The notes under the pieces: generated by a model
What the model saw: the letters and a program-made list of their open reading frames with translations, nothing else
What the model was told of the DNA's origin: nothing
The model's database searches: none
Part shown: in pieces, positions 1 through 13,310 of the stretch
Position numbering within the stretch: the stretch's first letter is position 1
Layout: the number at the start of each line of letters is the position of its first letter
Translations under genes and position numbers: made by a program
DNA from: Serilophus lunatus
Taxonomy: Eukaryota > Chordata > Aves > Passeriformes > Eurylaimidae
Direction: 5' to 3'
Assembly (NCBI GenBank): GCA_013399895.1
Contig: VXBA01001837.1
Span: 496,283-560,282 of the forward strand
Length of the DNA stretch: 64,000 nucleotides

Positions 1-3000
1 TTTTGACCAGCCATAGTTAGATGACAAGTGCTGGTGCCAGATCATTTGCTCTAGGGTTCCCATTGTTAACACTGCTGGAACTGCACTGGTAACAATGGAG
101 AAAAATATGTAGTAAATTTTGTTAATGAGAAAGTGACATTCTCACACAGTCATTTTTTAACATTTAAAAGAACATTCAAAAGCACAATATATAAAGCAAA
201 TTCCAAAAAGATTTATCTTGGGAGAGAAGGCTGAAGCAGAAAAGAAAGCCTTTTCATTCCACCAGTATTATTTCAGAGAAATGTGTTTGGCAGCAGAATT
301 AAAAAGTTCTGAATGTTGAAGAAGTGCAACTTTATTTTCCCAAGAGAAAATACTGTCAGAGCAGTCAGGCTAATTAGCTTTCCTGTTTTAGAGGATGAAT
401 ATAGTTTTCTTAAAAGCAAAAAAACATTCTTTGGGATTGTCTCTCTATTTCCTAGCAGTAAAGTCAGGTGATATGCTCTCCTCCATCACCCTGGCTTGCC
501 CATACCTGTGGAGCACCCTGTGCTGCACAGTTGAGCAGTCTCTTAGACTGAGGGTAATTTATGTTCCAGCAGAGCCAGGAATATAAAGGGTTATTTGATG
601 GGAGCATCTTGCCTTGCAGTATGGCAGCTAAATAAAGTAAGATTAATGGAGCTAAGTATACGTGGCCTGGCTCTACAAGGTGATTTAAAGGTGACTTTAA
701 AACAATCTACAAATGTTTAAAAGGGATCATCATCATCAAGAAGGGGAAGAGCTATTGATAAAAAGGAAATCAGAACTCAGGGCTCGATGCTGAGTAAAGG
801 AACACATACACTGGACTCTAATACCTTGTTTTCTGGACAAAAAGGCAGTGTAACTAGAGAAAACCATAAATGTTTGTTGTGGAAGTTTGAATGCAAGAGT
901 CAAGTCAATCAGTTCATCTGACACACAGACAAACCACGTCAGGAAGAGCCCACAGTTGATAAAAGCAATAACTTGGTTGATCTTGAAAGCTTTTTCCCTC
1001 TGAAGCTCCAACAATTCATTCAGACACAAACATAAAGGAATGTATCAGCCCTAAAGATACATCTCAATGAACACAGTGAAGTTTGCCACAAGACTTTACA
1101 TTTCGGTTGCAGAGGCCACTGCACACCAGGGGAGGCCCCCTGGAAATGGTGTCAGATGCAGCATTTAGAATTTCCTGTCTTATTATTAAGGAGATGAAGT
1201 GCACGCTGAGGTAACTGAGCATAGATGAAACCTGATCAGGTAGAGCAACGCCTGGGGTGTAGAGTCAAAAATTCTGGAAGTGCTCATACATTTGTACAGA
1301 AACATCTCCATTTTCTTCCTACAGTTTGCTTAATGTCAGAAATGCCATTGGTAACATACAATTCTAGAAAAAGAAATCCTGAAGTGTTGTATAAGCATGA
1401 TAGGCTGTTTCCTACCCTTGCCTTAGTTGTGTTATCTTAATAGGAAGATTGAATACAGTGTACTTCTCTCTAGCTGTCAAGTCCCATCATTTAATTCAAC
1501 TTTCCTGTGGATTTGTAGATGAGGGACTGCTCCAGTAAGTCCTCTAGTGCTTTCAGATGGAATCTTTCTACACATCAGCTACACCCACAAAGTCCAGGAT
1601 CCTATTTTTCTTGTGTCCAGCCCATTGCAGTTTGTTTGGGAAGTACCCAGTGCTGGTACTTGTGAGATGCAGATCAAGGGTGCCACAAGCAACAATGAAA
1701 AGGCACGGACATTCAAGCATGACAGGTGTCATTTATTTTTTGATTCTGAAAAGGTCCAGTACATTTTCTTTCAAATCCACAGGTGCAAAAGAGCCTACAG
1801 ACATAAGGTCACCAGCATGGAAGGGCAAGCAAGGACAAGGCAAGATCAACTGCAGAGAACTCCCTGAGGTGTGGTGTTGGAGGGGTGGTCACTGAAATTG
1901 TCTGAAAATCAGTTACAGCATCCTCTAGAATGTCCCTGCTGTGGACTGTGGTGGTTTCAGAGAGCAGGACCCACCATCTGAAGGAGGCGCTCCTGGAACT
2001 GGAATTTTTCCACCTCTGCCTGTGGAGTTCCCTTGTGCCCAGAATAATTAGCAGGGCCAGTAGCATTTAGAAGCAAGCACACATGACTGTGTCTCTGATA
2101 ATGACACTGGAAAAGTAACAGAATCTAATTATAATTAGAAAACAGCCCCAGCAATGTTCCAGCATCACAACGACCATCCTGACTTTGCCACAACAAATGT
2201 AAAAATACATCAGCATATTTATAGCCTGGCAACTCTGTTCACTTGCAGCCTGGTGACCAGCCCCCTATTGCTGTGCTTCACAAGCAGTAAATAGCAGTGA
2301 CTGATGGGACTGATGTTTATATAGTGTCTACTGCCCAAAGATCCTAATTTTTCTTTTCAAATTACTTGATCTACCTGTTAGTCTAAACTGCTTGACTTAA
2401 GAGATCTGTAAATTGATGCAGATTACTAACAATCCCAAAGTCATGTAGGACACAATAGCAGGCCAGCTTGAGAGTGAGAGCAGAAACTTGAAAGGTGCTT
2501 TGGACTAAAACTTCCGGCTTCTTAAGATTCCCTTCTTACTTCTCACTTGTTTTAGTCAAGTAGTTAATTCTTCCTTTCTTCATCCACTGCACAAAGATTT
2601 ATAAAGGTAGTTTTCAGGATTATCCTCTTTGAGATCAGCTCGGGCAAGACATGGTTTTGGTAGAGCTTGTGGTGAGAAGGGGATGAGAATTTGGTAGGTG
2701 AAAGTTCTGCCTGCAGGGCTGAAGAAGGGAGATGCTTTGCTGGAGTTTGTCTGAATGAGTTGCTACAAGACTTCATCCTAGATTATTTTCCTTTACTTTC
2801 TGTCTTAGCCTGCCCTGGTGTGCCATCATGAGAACTTGCAGAGTTGCCATGCTCCCTTTTGGAGGTGGCTGTATTCTGCAAAAGGGAATCAATGATTTAT
2901 AGAAACATAGATTTGCACATAGACAGTGCCAGCTTCACTCATGAGCAGAAGGCAGGAGGCAACTCTTTCACTGCAGCCCAGAAGCCAGTTTCTAGATATT

Positions 3001-6000
3001 TCCATTTGAAGGCCCCAGAGTGTCCCTTGAACTCACAGGTAGTTGATACCTCTGGCTTTGGCCAGAGTTATCAGCTCCCTTCAGCTGCTCTTCAATAGCC
3101 AAGGTATCTGCACATCACACGGTATCTCCCAACTGGTAAAGTGTTTGGATTTCTCACTGTTTGCATTTCATTGCTTGTTATAACAGATTAAACAAAATTC
3201 CAGCTAAAAAAGTAGTTACAAGCAGCTCAAGACCTTCAATGCTTTCCCTCTTCTGAAACTTTCTTTCCAAATGACAAAGTATTAAACTAGTTATACTGAA
3301 ATAAAAGGTCAAATCTGTCACCCTTTTCTGTGTGAATGACTCCCATGGAATCACTGCTAAAGGTCTGATAATGCTTTTTTTTCCCTCCAGTTCTTGGGAA
3401 AACTTTCTCTAAAATAAATGGTCGAGTTCTTATTGTGCTTCCACCGGGTTAGATCGAAAGTTGGCTCATGGAAGAAAACAGATTTATCCTGAACATGTCA
3501 ATGATATAATTGATATCTGAGCCTGATCCAGTAAATATCACATATATTAGGTGTTTTCTCTCACCTATCACAGGTTTGACTGCCTGTGAAGCAATTTCTG
3601 ACTGTTCCCAACCAATTGTCTCTATGAACACTGTCAGTTGGAAAAGACTGACTGATTCTTCATGTACTTAAAGTAGGTTAGGGATGAGTTGTGTTGGTTC
3701 AGAGTTGGGCATTTTTATTCCAAAATAGAAGTGATCTCAGAGGGAATTAATCAGGAATAACTGTTCTGCTTTTAATCCATACTGCTTGAAACCAAATTAA
3801 CCTTTCTGTGTGCAAAAGCATGAAGGATTGAGCTGAAATTGCCGAAAACTTCCAGATTTACGTGATAATTTCAGAGGCTGTTCTGAGTGAATGCCCTGTA
3901 GAATTGGGCTGCAAGTCTTCCTCCATTACAAAATAACAGTTTCCCCTCTTGCACTTAATAGCTTTATGTTTGTTTTTGATGTTAAAGGGCATTACAGATC
4001 AAGTGTGTCTCTAAAATTCATTTTCTGCCTGTATAGCCTATGGAATGAGCTTGGAGTTAGAATCAGAGTTTGTACATGAATACATAACACTAATGCAGTG
4101 ACAGCTTGGGACTGGACACAGCTCTGGCAGATGGGGATGGAGGCAGCTTCCCCTGACCTTCCTGCCTTGGGACCAGCTGCTGCCATGTGAGCTCCAACGT
4201 CATCTCATGATGTCCCAGCTGTGCTGCCCATTCCCTGCCCCACACCCCAGCTGGAACAGGGTAGGACTCCCTTCTGCCTGATTCTCAGTTTAGTTTCATT
4301 TCCTTGTTGCTTGAAGATTCAGGGTGAACAAAGGTGTGGAGTGACTGCAGTGTTTGTGTTAGTGCTGTTAGTGCACCAGTTTCAGTTGGAGCCTGGTTGG
4401 TGAGTGGACACTGCTCTGCTCAGGTTCAGGCTGCCATTCCCAAGTCATTTTGTGGAGCTGGCTCCAGACAACAAGCACTGAGCTCTCATTTCCTCTCCAT
4501 CCGTACAGCAGAATGGAACTATGGTTTTGTGTTGGAGAACCATATGGAGAACATATAATCAATATTGGCAGCAAATAGCTTTTGAGCACTGAAAGCAGGA
4601 ATCAATCAATACTGAAAAAGCCTGAAACCCTTAAGCACACAACTTCCAATCTTATGCAAGTAGAGACAAATATGGGTAGACATATAGTGATTTACTTTGC
4701 TTGGTGCAGTCCTATCCAAATTTAAGAATCATATTCACCAGCCAGGAGTTAGCTTGGGAGCAGCCTTCAGACACGGCTGCCTGCATCGCCCTGGGGTGAG
4801 GTGCTGAAGAGCAGGAAGGAATATTGGTGTGAGGAAACACAAAAGCCAGGAACTTGCAATTTTAGAGCATTCTGTATTTTCCATGTAAGGCATTCCCCAC
4901 ATTTTGAGGTTAGAGGTTATGAAAAGCTCAATAATAAAAGTTCTTCATCTAAGCAACCAGGAACTGTGCCAAACAGGAATGATTCTGGGAAATAACCCTT
5001 TTATCTTCGGTACCTAAGTGTATTAAAAAAAATTTAAAAGCTTTTTATTATGATTAATTTCTTGTGCTCAGGAAGTTTATGCAGCTGTACTTGATATGGG
5101 GTGCTTGTCCCTCGGTTTTTCAGGTCCTGTGAAGTACAGCAGTCAAAGAAAAATGTGTTTCAAGCCCAGCTTTTTTATTTCTCCTCTAGGTACCTTAACT
5201 CAGTGGCAGAATTAACTGAAGGAACTTACTGTGAGAAATATAGAATCCTGTAAAGGGGATTTAGAGAGATTTGGGAGATTTACAGATTTTTCATCATCAT
5301 GAGTTGGAATGATCGATTTATTTTTGTACATATTTTCCCATGTTAAGCTCATGAGGAATATGAAAATCCTATTAGGAGGCTGGAGCAGATATTTTTATTC
5401 CTAGGGGATGCAACAACACACCTGCTGTAAGGGCTGGGCTGTGAAGGCCATCTCACCTCCATTGCTTCATCCCTACCACTGGAGTCAGTCACTAAGCTCC
5501 AATTACATCAATCATTACATCTGTATCTGTGTCTCACTAAGTGAACAGCACCCTGCTTAATCCAGCTTTGAAACCTGGGATGAAGATGTTATAGTGGGGG
5601 AGAAAGTGGTATGGATGGAAACTCTTCGTCTGTGACTGACCTCCTCTTTGTTCTCAAGCCGTTCCTCTGTTCTAACACTTCAGAACATATTCTTTCTTCT
5701 TTTTTAAGGCCTCTTTATTTGTTTTGTGTGAAATAACCAATTTTATTCTCTACTGTTTATTAGTCACTATCTGCTAGTATATTTATTACATCTACTGTAT
5801 ATTATTTACAGTCAGTTTTAACAGTATGAATGGTGTTTGACTGAAAGGCATAAGAATTCCTTCAAATCGGCCATATAGGGTAGCTCAGGGTACCTCCAAG
5901 CAATATTCATTTGAAATGGAATTTGCCAGTACTGGCTGTCTGCTTTCTGTGGTATAAGACAAGAGCTGAGTATGCCTTGGTTTTGTTTCCTCATATAGAG

Positions 6001-7871
6001 AAAGTCCAGGAGAAACAGGATCCCAGGTATAGATTTTGGGATTTTCTCCACCCAGCTCCTGATGTTCTCCAGAGAAAACTTCTGTTCTTTCTCACAGAGG
6101 AGAATATGAAAACCATATAATGAATCAGAACTTTGAGATACTAAAATTTTCCCAGATTTGGCCTTGGTTTTTCCCATCAACAGACAGGTGGAACAATGTA
6201 GAACCAAAGACAACTCATGAGCAGGGCTGGAGCAGAGTCCAGGAATTATTCAGAGCCATTACTGCCAACCTCAAAAGTTTGGCTGGCAAAATAAGCATGA
6301 AACTTAGAAACTAGAAGAAAGGAATGAGTGACTTTGGACAAGGCAGCTGCTGGTCTGAATGATACAGGGAGAAATGACAGAGATGAAATTATGGCAGCAA
6401 GTGAATCAGGTAATGTGTCATAGACTGTACGTCTGCCCAAATATCTCCCTCTGGTTGAGCTCTTAAAAAACCTGTAAAGCTAAAACCACAGACCTGGTGG
6501 TCATGAGAAGAAAAGACCATGCAACCTGCTTTTCAGACAAGCAGTTCCCAGTCACTAGCAGGTAGTCTCTTACGCATTCCATGGACGTCCTTCTAATAAC
6601 AGTGCAAGATTCCACAGGATTTCTGGTTTTAGCAGCCACAAATGGCACAGATTCTCTCTGTGACTTCAGGTCATGAAGATGCAGTGTTGAGATATGAAAG
6701 TGAAAACACTGAGGTGTTCATGGCTAAGTGTGGTGCTTTGAATCCATTAAATGAAAGGTGTGACATAAATTGTCATTTAGATCACCTCAAAAGATCCTTT
6801 AAGAAAAAGGAATGCATGTATTAGGGTGACACAAAGGCAAACATTTTTTGAGGGAACCTGTTTATTTGAAAAACATGCCTTGCTGCTCCAGTCTGAATTG
6901 TTTGTCTTCCTTGGAATGAAAGAATGTAGGACATGGAGGGGAGGCTTGCCAGCAAAGTCCTTTGGAATTGCAATGAAATGGCCATGTTTGTGCTCAGAAG
7001 GGTCTCAGGCTTATGTTCACATCTGCTTTAAGTTATCCTGATGTTGTTTTTTTTATTTTTTTTTAATTGAGTTTAACATACTGAGAAACGCACAAAGCTC
7101 TCTGGCTCCCAGGCACAAGAGGAAAAACCTCAACAACATCCACTGACCCTGCCACCATGTGCTTCCCAACAAACATCCCCAAACAAATGCTGGTGATGAC
7201 AAATCGGCCTAGAAGCAACTTGATGGCGGGTGTTTAATTGCGCACTGCAGTGCTCGGCGCCTTGGAAAGATGAGGATGGAGAGCAGATAATGAAGGCTGG
7301 ATGTGCTAACAGTGGCCATCGGCCACAGTTGGCAGGTTTGGGGAGCACAGAGCAAGGCAATTATCGCGTTTTGCCGTGTGATGGATGTTCATCCGAGTCA
7401 ATCAGCTGCTAACCAGGACAAGGAGGAAGCTGTTCTCAGGTCTACAGTCCCACTTCTTAGCAAAGATATCTCTAGGCAACCTTTTAACTCCTCCTACATG
7501 TAGTTTTTTCTATATTATTTATGGAATAAATTGTCCACGGGCACTTTGTGGTACCCAAGCAGCTGCAAAACACCATGTGTGACCGTGTCTTTTCCTCTCT
7601 GCCTTCTGCATGCCCCATTCCCAAGGGGCAAGCAGGGAACCAACTAAGAGCCATTTAGGCAGCTCAACTCTGGCCTAAAAATACCAGAGGCTTTCACAGA
7701 GATGATTTCTACCCAGTTCAAAGAGGGAGAGCACAAAAGGGAGTGGGCCCTGTGGGTGTTGGTTGGCCTAGACAACAATTCAGTTGGCGTGAGCTTGGTC
7801 CTCAGGCAGCAGCTTATTCAGCTTTACATGCGAGCCTAAAAGATGGCAAGGGCAATCATAATGCCTGGCTG
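1..7871. other. Unannotated noncoding stretch
   Basis: I see no gene here. Open frames on both strands stay below about 130 codons. The longest is on the minus strand at 5818-6213, faces a plus-strand frame at 5911-6120, and resembles no family I know. Composition is AT-leaning and CpG-poor, with a T-rich tract at 7047-7064. The exception is about 7195-7400, which keeps several CpGs and holds homeodomain-like TAATTG/CAATTA cores; it is reported under findings. I recognise no interspersed repeat in this stretch, although very old ones could be missed by eye. Confidence 0.6.
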
Positions 7872-8040
7872 TCACAGAATCAATTAGGTTGGAAACCGAC
7901 CTCTGAATCCAATCTTTGACCTAACACCACTTTGTCAACTAGACCACAGCACTAAGTGCCACATCCAGTCTCTTTGTAAATACCTCCAGAGACGGTGACT
8001 CCACCACCTCGCTGGGCAGCCCATTCCAATGACCATTCCA
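7872..8040 (-). mobile_element. CR1 LINE 3' fragment
   Basis: This is a 5'-truncated CR1 non-LTR retrotransposon on the minus strand. Read on that strand, about 8035 to 7942 encodes the CR1 reverse-transcriptase C-terminus, including the signature VVESPSLEVF and then RLDVAL. A stop follows at 7939-7941. A short 3' UTR runs down to a degenerate terminal motif, visible on the plus strand as tcacagaatca at about 7872, followed by aggttggaa. A small internal duplication (HWNGHWNGL in translation) lies near 8020-8045 where the family usually has one HWNRLP copy. Beyond 8045 I cannot follow CR1. The fragment is far too short to be active. The family assignment rests on recognising the C-terminal motif and the 3' UTR wording; the subfamily is not resolved. 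Confidence 0.88.
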
Positions 8041-11000
8041 ACGCCCAGTGTCCTGGGGGAATCCCAAGATCTCCACCCTTTCCTTCTGTACACAAGTACC
8101 AGTGAACAGCACTTGAGAGACCTGTATGCTGGGCTGATGGACCAAGAACTGGTGCAGGGCAAAGGATGTAGATCTGTTTTCATGTGCAAGTATGTGGTGT
8201 TTGCACACAAGCATGTACTGTGAGAGAGCCCCCGCATATGTGCATCACAGAGCCCAGGTATCTGCTGTAAAACAAACTGCAGCATTCACTGGATGGCAGA
8301 TATAGTGCCTTCCCTTTCCATCTTTGGGAAGCTAGTGCAGAGCTGCTGTGTTTTAAGGAAAACTGGTTCTGAGTTTGTTTTCCTTAAAGCATCAGGCTGT
8401 AAACTCCAGAAAAATTTCCCCGATAGTTCAGATGCCCATGCAAAGACACGGGAAAGAGAGCTGGAGATGCCATGTGGATCATCACACACTGGGATGGTGT
8501 GTCACCCCTGCCAAATCTCCTTGTAGGGAGATGGTGAGAGCTGCCCCACTGGCACTACCAGTATGCGGCTGCATCAAGGGCAGTTTTTGTTGCATGGCTG
8601 TGCTAGTATGTTTGCTTGCAGAAAATATGGATAGTGCTTTAATTTAATTAATTACTCTCAGACAGTACAAAGCTGGGAACCTGGATAGCAGAGGACAGAG
8701 CTGTGCTTGCTGCCATGTAAGAGGGCTTTTGGTACACAAATCTTTAAGTGTCACTGTGCAGTCACCTCAGTGTGTCCAACATACCCCTAAAGGTCCCTCC
8801 TGCCCTGTTTTGGGCATTATTAGACTCACTAGTCTGTTCTCAGGTGTGCTGAGTGTTTGCCAAAGAAAGGGACTGTCTAGACATGATGTCAAGCTGACCA
8901 GCTTCAAATCTAACTCAGCCCTAGGGGGTAATCACAAGCCTAGGAGAGGCCTTATCAATAAAACATTTTCCCTGCAGGAGGTTAAGGAAAATATGTAGTG
9001 CATGATTCAGGTTTGCTGGAGAGGAGGAGCTGTGTCTTTCTGTCCTGCCAGGCTAATTTTCTGTGTCAGGAAGTTGCCTGTTGCTTGCTGTACCTTCTTT
9101 GCTAGATTATTTGTTGTAAATGATTGTTTGGTTTTAGATAGCAAATCTCAATCTGTGATGGTGTTTTGTTTTTGCTTGTGGGTGAGGTTTGCTTTTCTTC
9201 TGGAGAGATTGCAATTCACTGCTAAGCCTTTTTGGCATGCAAGGGACAAGTTCCGTTTAAAAAAAAAAAAAAAAGCAAGCCCATTCAATCAGCAAATAAA
9301 GCAGGATATTATGTAAGAGGAATAATATTGATACCAGGTTCCCAGCCTCAGTGCATCTCCTTCTCCTTAGGTGATTAAAGGTTTCAGCACTCCCAGGGAG
9401 GGGGCTGAATTGCATAACAGCCTCTGCTTCAAAGCATTTTCTCCTTTTTTAAATTGAAGGGATGCAGTGGATTTATGACCAGCTTGGGCTTTTTAAGCAG
9501 ATGACTGGGTTTGTTATCATTTTATTTGAATGATGATAACTCTGCAGGTTGAGAGGATTATTGCAAGAAATGGAAAGCACTAGCACTTTTTTTCCCTGGT
9601 GGTGTTTTCCCACACTCAAAGGGTGAAATATAGATCACCAAATCTTTGCCTAGTGTAAAGCAAGTGGTCTGCACTGACAAGTGCCACAAGGCTGGTGTGA
9701 TTTTCCATAGGATGGTGTTAAAGTAAAGAAGAGTCCAGACACTTTTTCCCTTTTCTTCTCTATGGCATCAAAAGGAGCCAGAGTGGGTTTTTTACATTTT
9801 TCTACAGTTTTTTTTAAGTATATACTAACAGCTCATGCCCTGCCTGCCTTATATTTCATGAAAAACTGAAGACAGCTAGAGAACCTGTAGGCAGAGAAAA
9901 CCATGACCCACAAGAGAGGAAGCGAGTTATATTCAGTTTATATTTTCTACTTGTATTAACATGTTAAATACATTTGTTGAGCTAAACAAAAATCTTTTCT
10001 TAGTAAAGAATACCGCAATCTGTCTTGTGAAAAAAAAAAAATAAGCAAGCTCTCACCATCTCTGCTGCTGACTGTTTAAAACATTGAGAATCTGCCTTTC
10101 TTGATACAGGAAAACTGAGTTTAAAATAATGGCATGGCAAACAAGTCTTTCCATAAGCACAAGAACTAATGAAGCCCAGTGGATTTGTCGTGTGTTCGAG
10201 TGTCAGTGTGGGTTCTCTCATGTCTGGTATCATTTGAATCCTGCCACAGCTTCCCCTCAGAGAGAAATAACAGCGTCCCTATCCTTCAGCATCTTCTTAT
10301 TTGCACAAAACTGTAAATTCCTACCTCTGAGAGCTTTGCAAGGCCTACTTCTTCAGATTAGCAGACTCAGGACCTAGAGTTCTCTTTTTAAACTTTCTCT
10401 CATTTTTGCCACTCAATTATCACATCTTTTTCTACTATAATGAAAGATCAAAAGTAAAAGAAAGTGAAAATTTATATTTAGCACATTGGTCTGGTTGCTG
10501 GAGCTGCATGAAAACCAGATTTTAGAAACTTGTGACAACATGGTGGCAGCTGCCAACACTTTCTGGCTTTTGAGATCTCCAACCAATTTGCTACCTCAGA
10601 AAAGAGTAGACCAGCCATGCCAATGTTCTTGAGGGAGAGACAAGAGAAAATTATGTTTTGAGGCTTTGGCATTAATGCTGAAGAAGAAATAGTGGGGGAA
10701 TGAGCTAGAGAAGCTAAACCATAACCAAATTTCAAAGCATGCCTCCTCTCCATGGGTGCTATGTTCTCCAGTGCCACTGAAATGCAACAAGGTCAATGTG
10801 CCCTGAGGGGGCCTTCCCAGAGGCAAAGGCTGCTAAAGAGTTTTGTGAGCAGAGGTGGGAAAGGCCACTGAGCCGTTTTTGAACTTTCTGCTGAAATCTA
10901 AAAAATGAATCATGGGTAGAGCTTGCTGGCAATTCTCTGACAAGATGTTTCCTTCATTGGAAAGTAATGATTAACTGAAAACAAACAACCTCTGTTTCAT

Positions 11001-12769
11001 CTAAATGAATAAATTCCCTCTGAAATATGGGCAAGATTCCCATGGATCTGTGCCTGGTTGCTATTAAATGGCAGAGAGCCAAGCAGACACCATACTGAAC
11101 TGAGGCTCCCAAAGGTTCCACGGTCCCAGCTGCACATCCATGAGACCACGCAGATTTGGGAGTCCTGCAGCTTATAGCATGGGTTAGGGCTCCAAACTTC
11201 TCTCCTTCTGCAGGAGAGGCGGTTCACTGATACCAAATGCTGTGGTGCCCAAAAAATAACTCGCAGTATATCTGAAGTGGTGGATCACTTTGAAAAGCTT
11301 CTCCTATAATGGGTGTTGGAATGCTCCTCATTCACACGTTGTCCTCCAGCAGAGAGAAATTGTCAGGTTAATTTGACCCAGCATACTTTGCTGGGGAAAA
11401 AAAAATCTTCCCTCCACCGGGACGTACTAGGCACACATCACATTTTATTTAGGATAAGGAAGATTTGCAGAAGCCAAGGCTTCACTACTGAAGGATGTTG
11501 AGAGCAGATGAACTTAGAGCCAGATTACTACAGCAGCAGGGCAGCATTGCTGATAGGACAGTTACCTGGGGAAAAGCCTGGCAGAGAGCAAGAAGATTGT
11601 TATGCAGGATTACCTCCTAGTCTGTATCTTCCCTGAACCTCTTGGACACATATTGGAAGTGAACAGTAATTCACTGTATGTTAAGTAACACATTTGCATA
11701 GAGCCCACTTATACAAATTGCTCTCAGGGAACCATCTTTGTTGGCTGAAGGGGATCACTGTAGCATCACCATGAGCTTGAAAATGGCTATTAAAGATGAG
11801 GTTTGACCAATGATCTTATGCAGGCTATCATCCATTGAAAAGGCAAAGCTATCCCATTATATTTATACTCTTTGCAGTGTTAATTTTCATCTGCTGTTAC
11901 AAGGTTAAACCAAAATTTACAAAATTTGTTCTTCATCACTGTTAAAATGCTCAACATATTTAAAACATTTTGGATTCCCATGTGGAAAGGTATTGTGAAA
12001 GCAGTATTCATATTTATTATTAGAATGAGGTTAGCAAGCAATTTTGCCTGTGGAGACATCTGGCAACAAACCCATCTGAACTGAGTGAAGGCCACTTACT
12101 AATAAGGTTTCTAAGTAGGGAAAGGGACAGCGTGTTCTCAAAGATCCTGTAGCTGGAATTTAAACAGGGAGATTGAGTTAATCTATATGAATTGCACATC
12201 TCACTTCAGGACCCTTTCTAGACATTACTACACATATAGCTGAAATGAAATAGTTATCTAATATAACACTAGTTTAAACTTATAGAGCTAAAAATGAGCT
12301 GCCTATAGTCAGTCCAGAAGCATTCAGGGGAGACACTGCCAGCAGCCAGAATATTTCTTTCCTTTCAGAGTGGATAATCAGAATGAGTTTCTCCTGCTTG
12401 CTCTAGGAGTAATTCTACTATCTCTTGATATAAGCCATGCCAGGTGACCTGAGCACATATGAGCCAACAGACAGCAAAGGGAGTTTATTGAAGACATAGG
12501 GAGTTTTTTTCTCCCTTCTTATTTTAAAGGCAGAGAGGAGAATGAAAGTACAAGGGAGGAGAAGGGGAAGCAAGTGAAACTTGCAGACACAGTAAAATCA
12601 TCTGATGCAGAAAATGGTGGGTGTTCCACAACTTTTTCTTTTAAAGGAGTCCAGGAATGACCCAAACTTGTAATAGGTACCTTTTAAAGATACTGAATGT
12701 GGAAAAAATGCAGGGTGGACAATGGGATTGAAAACAGCAAGTGTTTAATTGACCTGTGCTGGGGAACCA
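8041..12769. other. Unannotated noncoding stretch
   Basis: No gene or clear mobile element is visible. It holds short chance open frames on both strands, an A16 tract at 9259-9274, an A-rich run near 10030-10042, and an inverted repeat at 9513-9540 (8-base arms GTTATCAT/ATGATAAC). CpG is scarce. The frame at 9002-9316 runs through the A16 tract as lysines, which argues against coding. Confidence 0.6.
9259..9274 (+). repeat. Poly-A tract (A16)
   Basis: Sixteen consecutive A residues are visible directly. I see no retroposon or processed-gene body upstream, so I call it only a homopolymer. Length may vary between individuals or assemblies. Confidence 0.95.
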
Positions 12770-13310
12770 AATTATCTTCACTCTCAAAACTTGAGAGACC
12801 TGGCACATGAAATTGCAAATTTATTAGGAAAAAATTATTTAATCCATCAAGTCAAATGTAGTGCTATATGATTAGAGAATAGAAAATGTAGTATCTATAC
12901 TGAAGATGGAGGGAGGAAGCTATTTAGAAAATTATAAACTGATCACTCTGACTGCTGTAGCATACAGGGCTGCCAGAAAGAAAGGAACAATAATTAAAGA
13001 CAAGGAAGAAATGGGGAAAAGGGATAAATTACAAGTGCTTATGAAGAATAAATCAAGTCTGACCAACTTAATGGTTTTCTTTGATAACTGATCTAGTCAA
13101 AGGAGATATGATAGATCACATCTGTCTAGTTTTCAGTGAAATAATAAAGGTATAAGGTCATGATGGGGAATTTTTAAAAAGGTAGAAAAATTTGGGATTA
13201 CCACAAAAGTGGAAAAAATATGGGAAAGGAGCAGGCTAAAGGGGAGAGGACAGAGGGTAATGCTAAAGGAAGTTGAAGGGAAGCTACCAGTTGCCTAAGA
13301 AGATGAGGCC
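12770..13310 (+). mobile_element. Old CR1/L3-type LINE, reverse-transcriptase fragment
   Basis: A degenerate internal piece of a CR1/L3-type LINE lies on the plus strand. Translation around 12867-12950 gives a block matching the family pattern D-W-R-x-A-N-V-x-P-I...NYRPISLTSV: here RIENVVSIL, then ENYKLITLTAV. About 13030-13090 gives KNKSSLTNLMVFFD, matching the family's GKSCLTNLIAFFD block. The next stretch resembles the catalytic-domain segment VIYLDFSKAFDTV, here MIDHICLVFSEIIK, and the metal-binding aspartate of that motif is not preserved. Further on, about 13160-13300 resembles the nucleotide sequence that follows in turtle-type CR1 copies. In-frame stops (one in codon 4 of the first block, another at 13089-13091) and indels break the frame. 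It has neither 5' nor 3' end. It looks much older than the 37.9 kb copy. The family call is fairly sure; the boundaries are approximate to about 40 bases. Confidence 0.8.

Noticed and set aside
5818..6213. 131-codon minus-strand open frame
   Set aside because: No family recognised, and overlapped by an open plus-strand frame. A GC-neutral region without conserved-exon texture.
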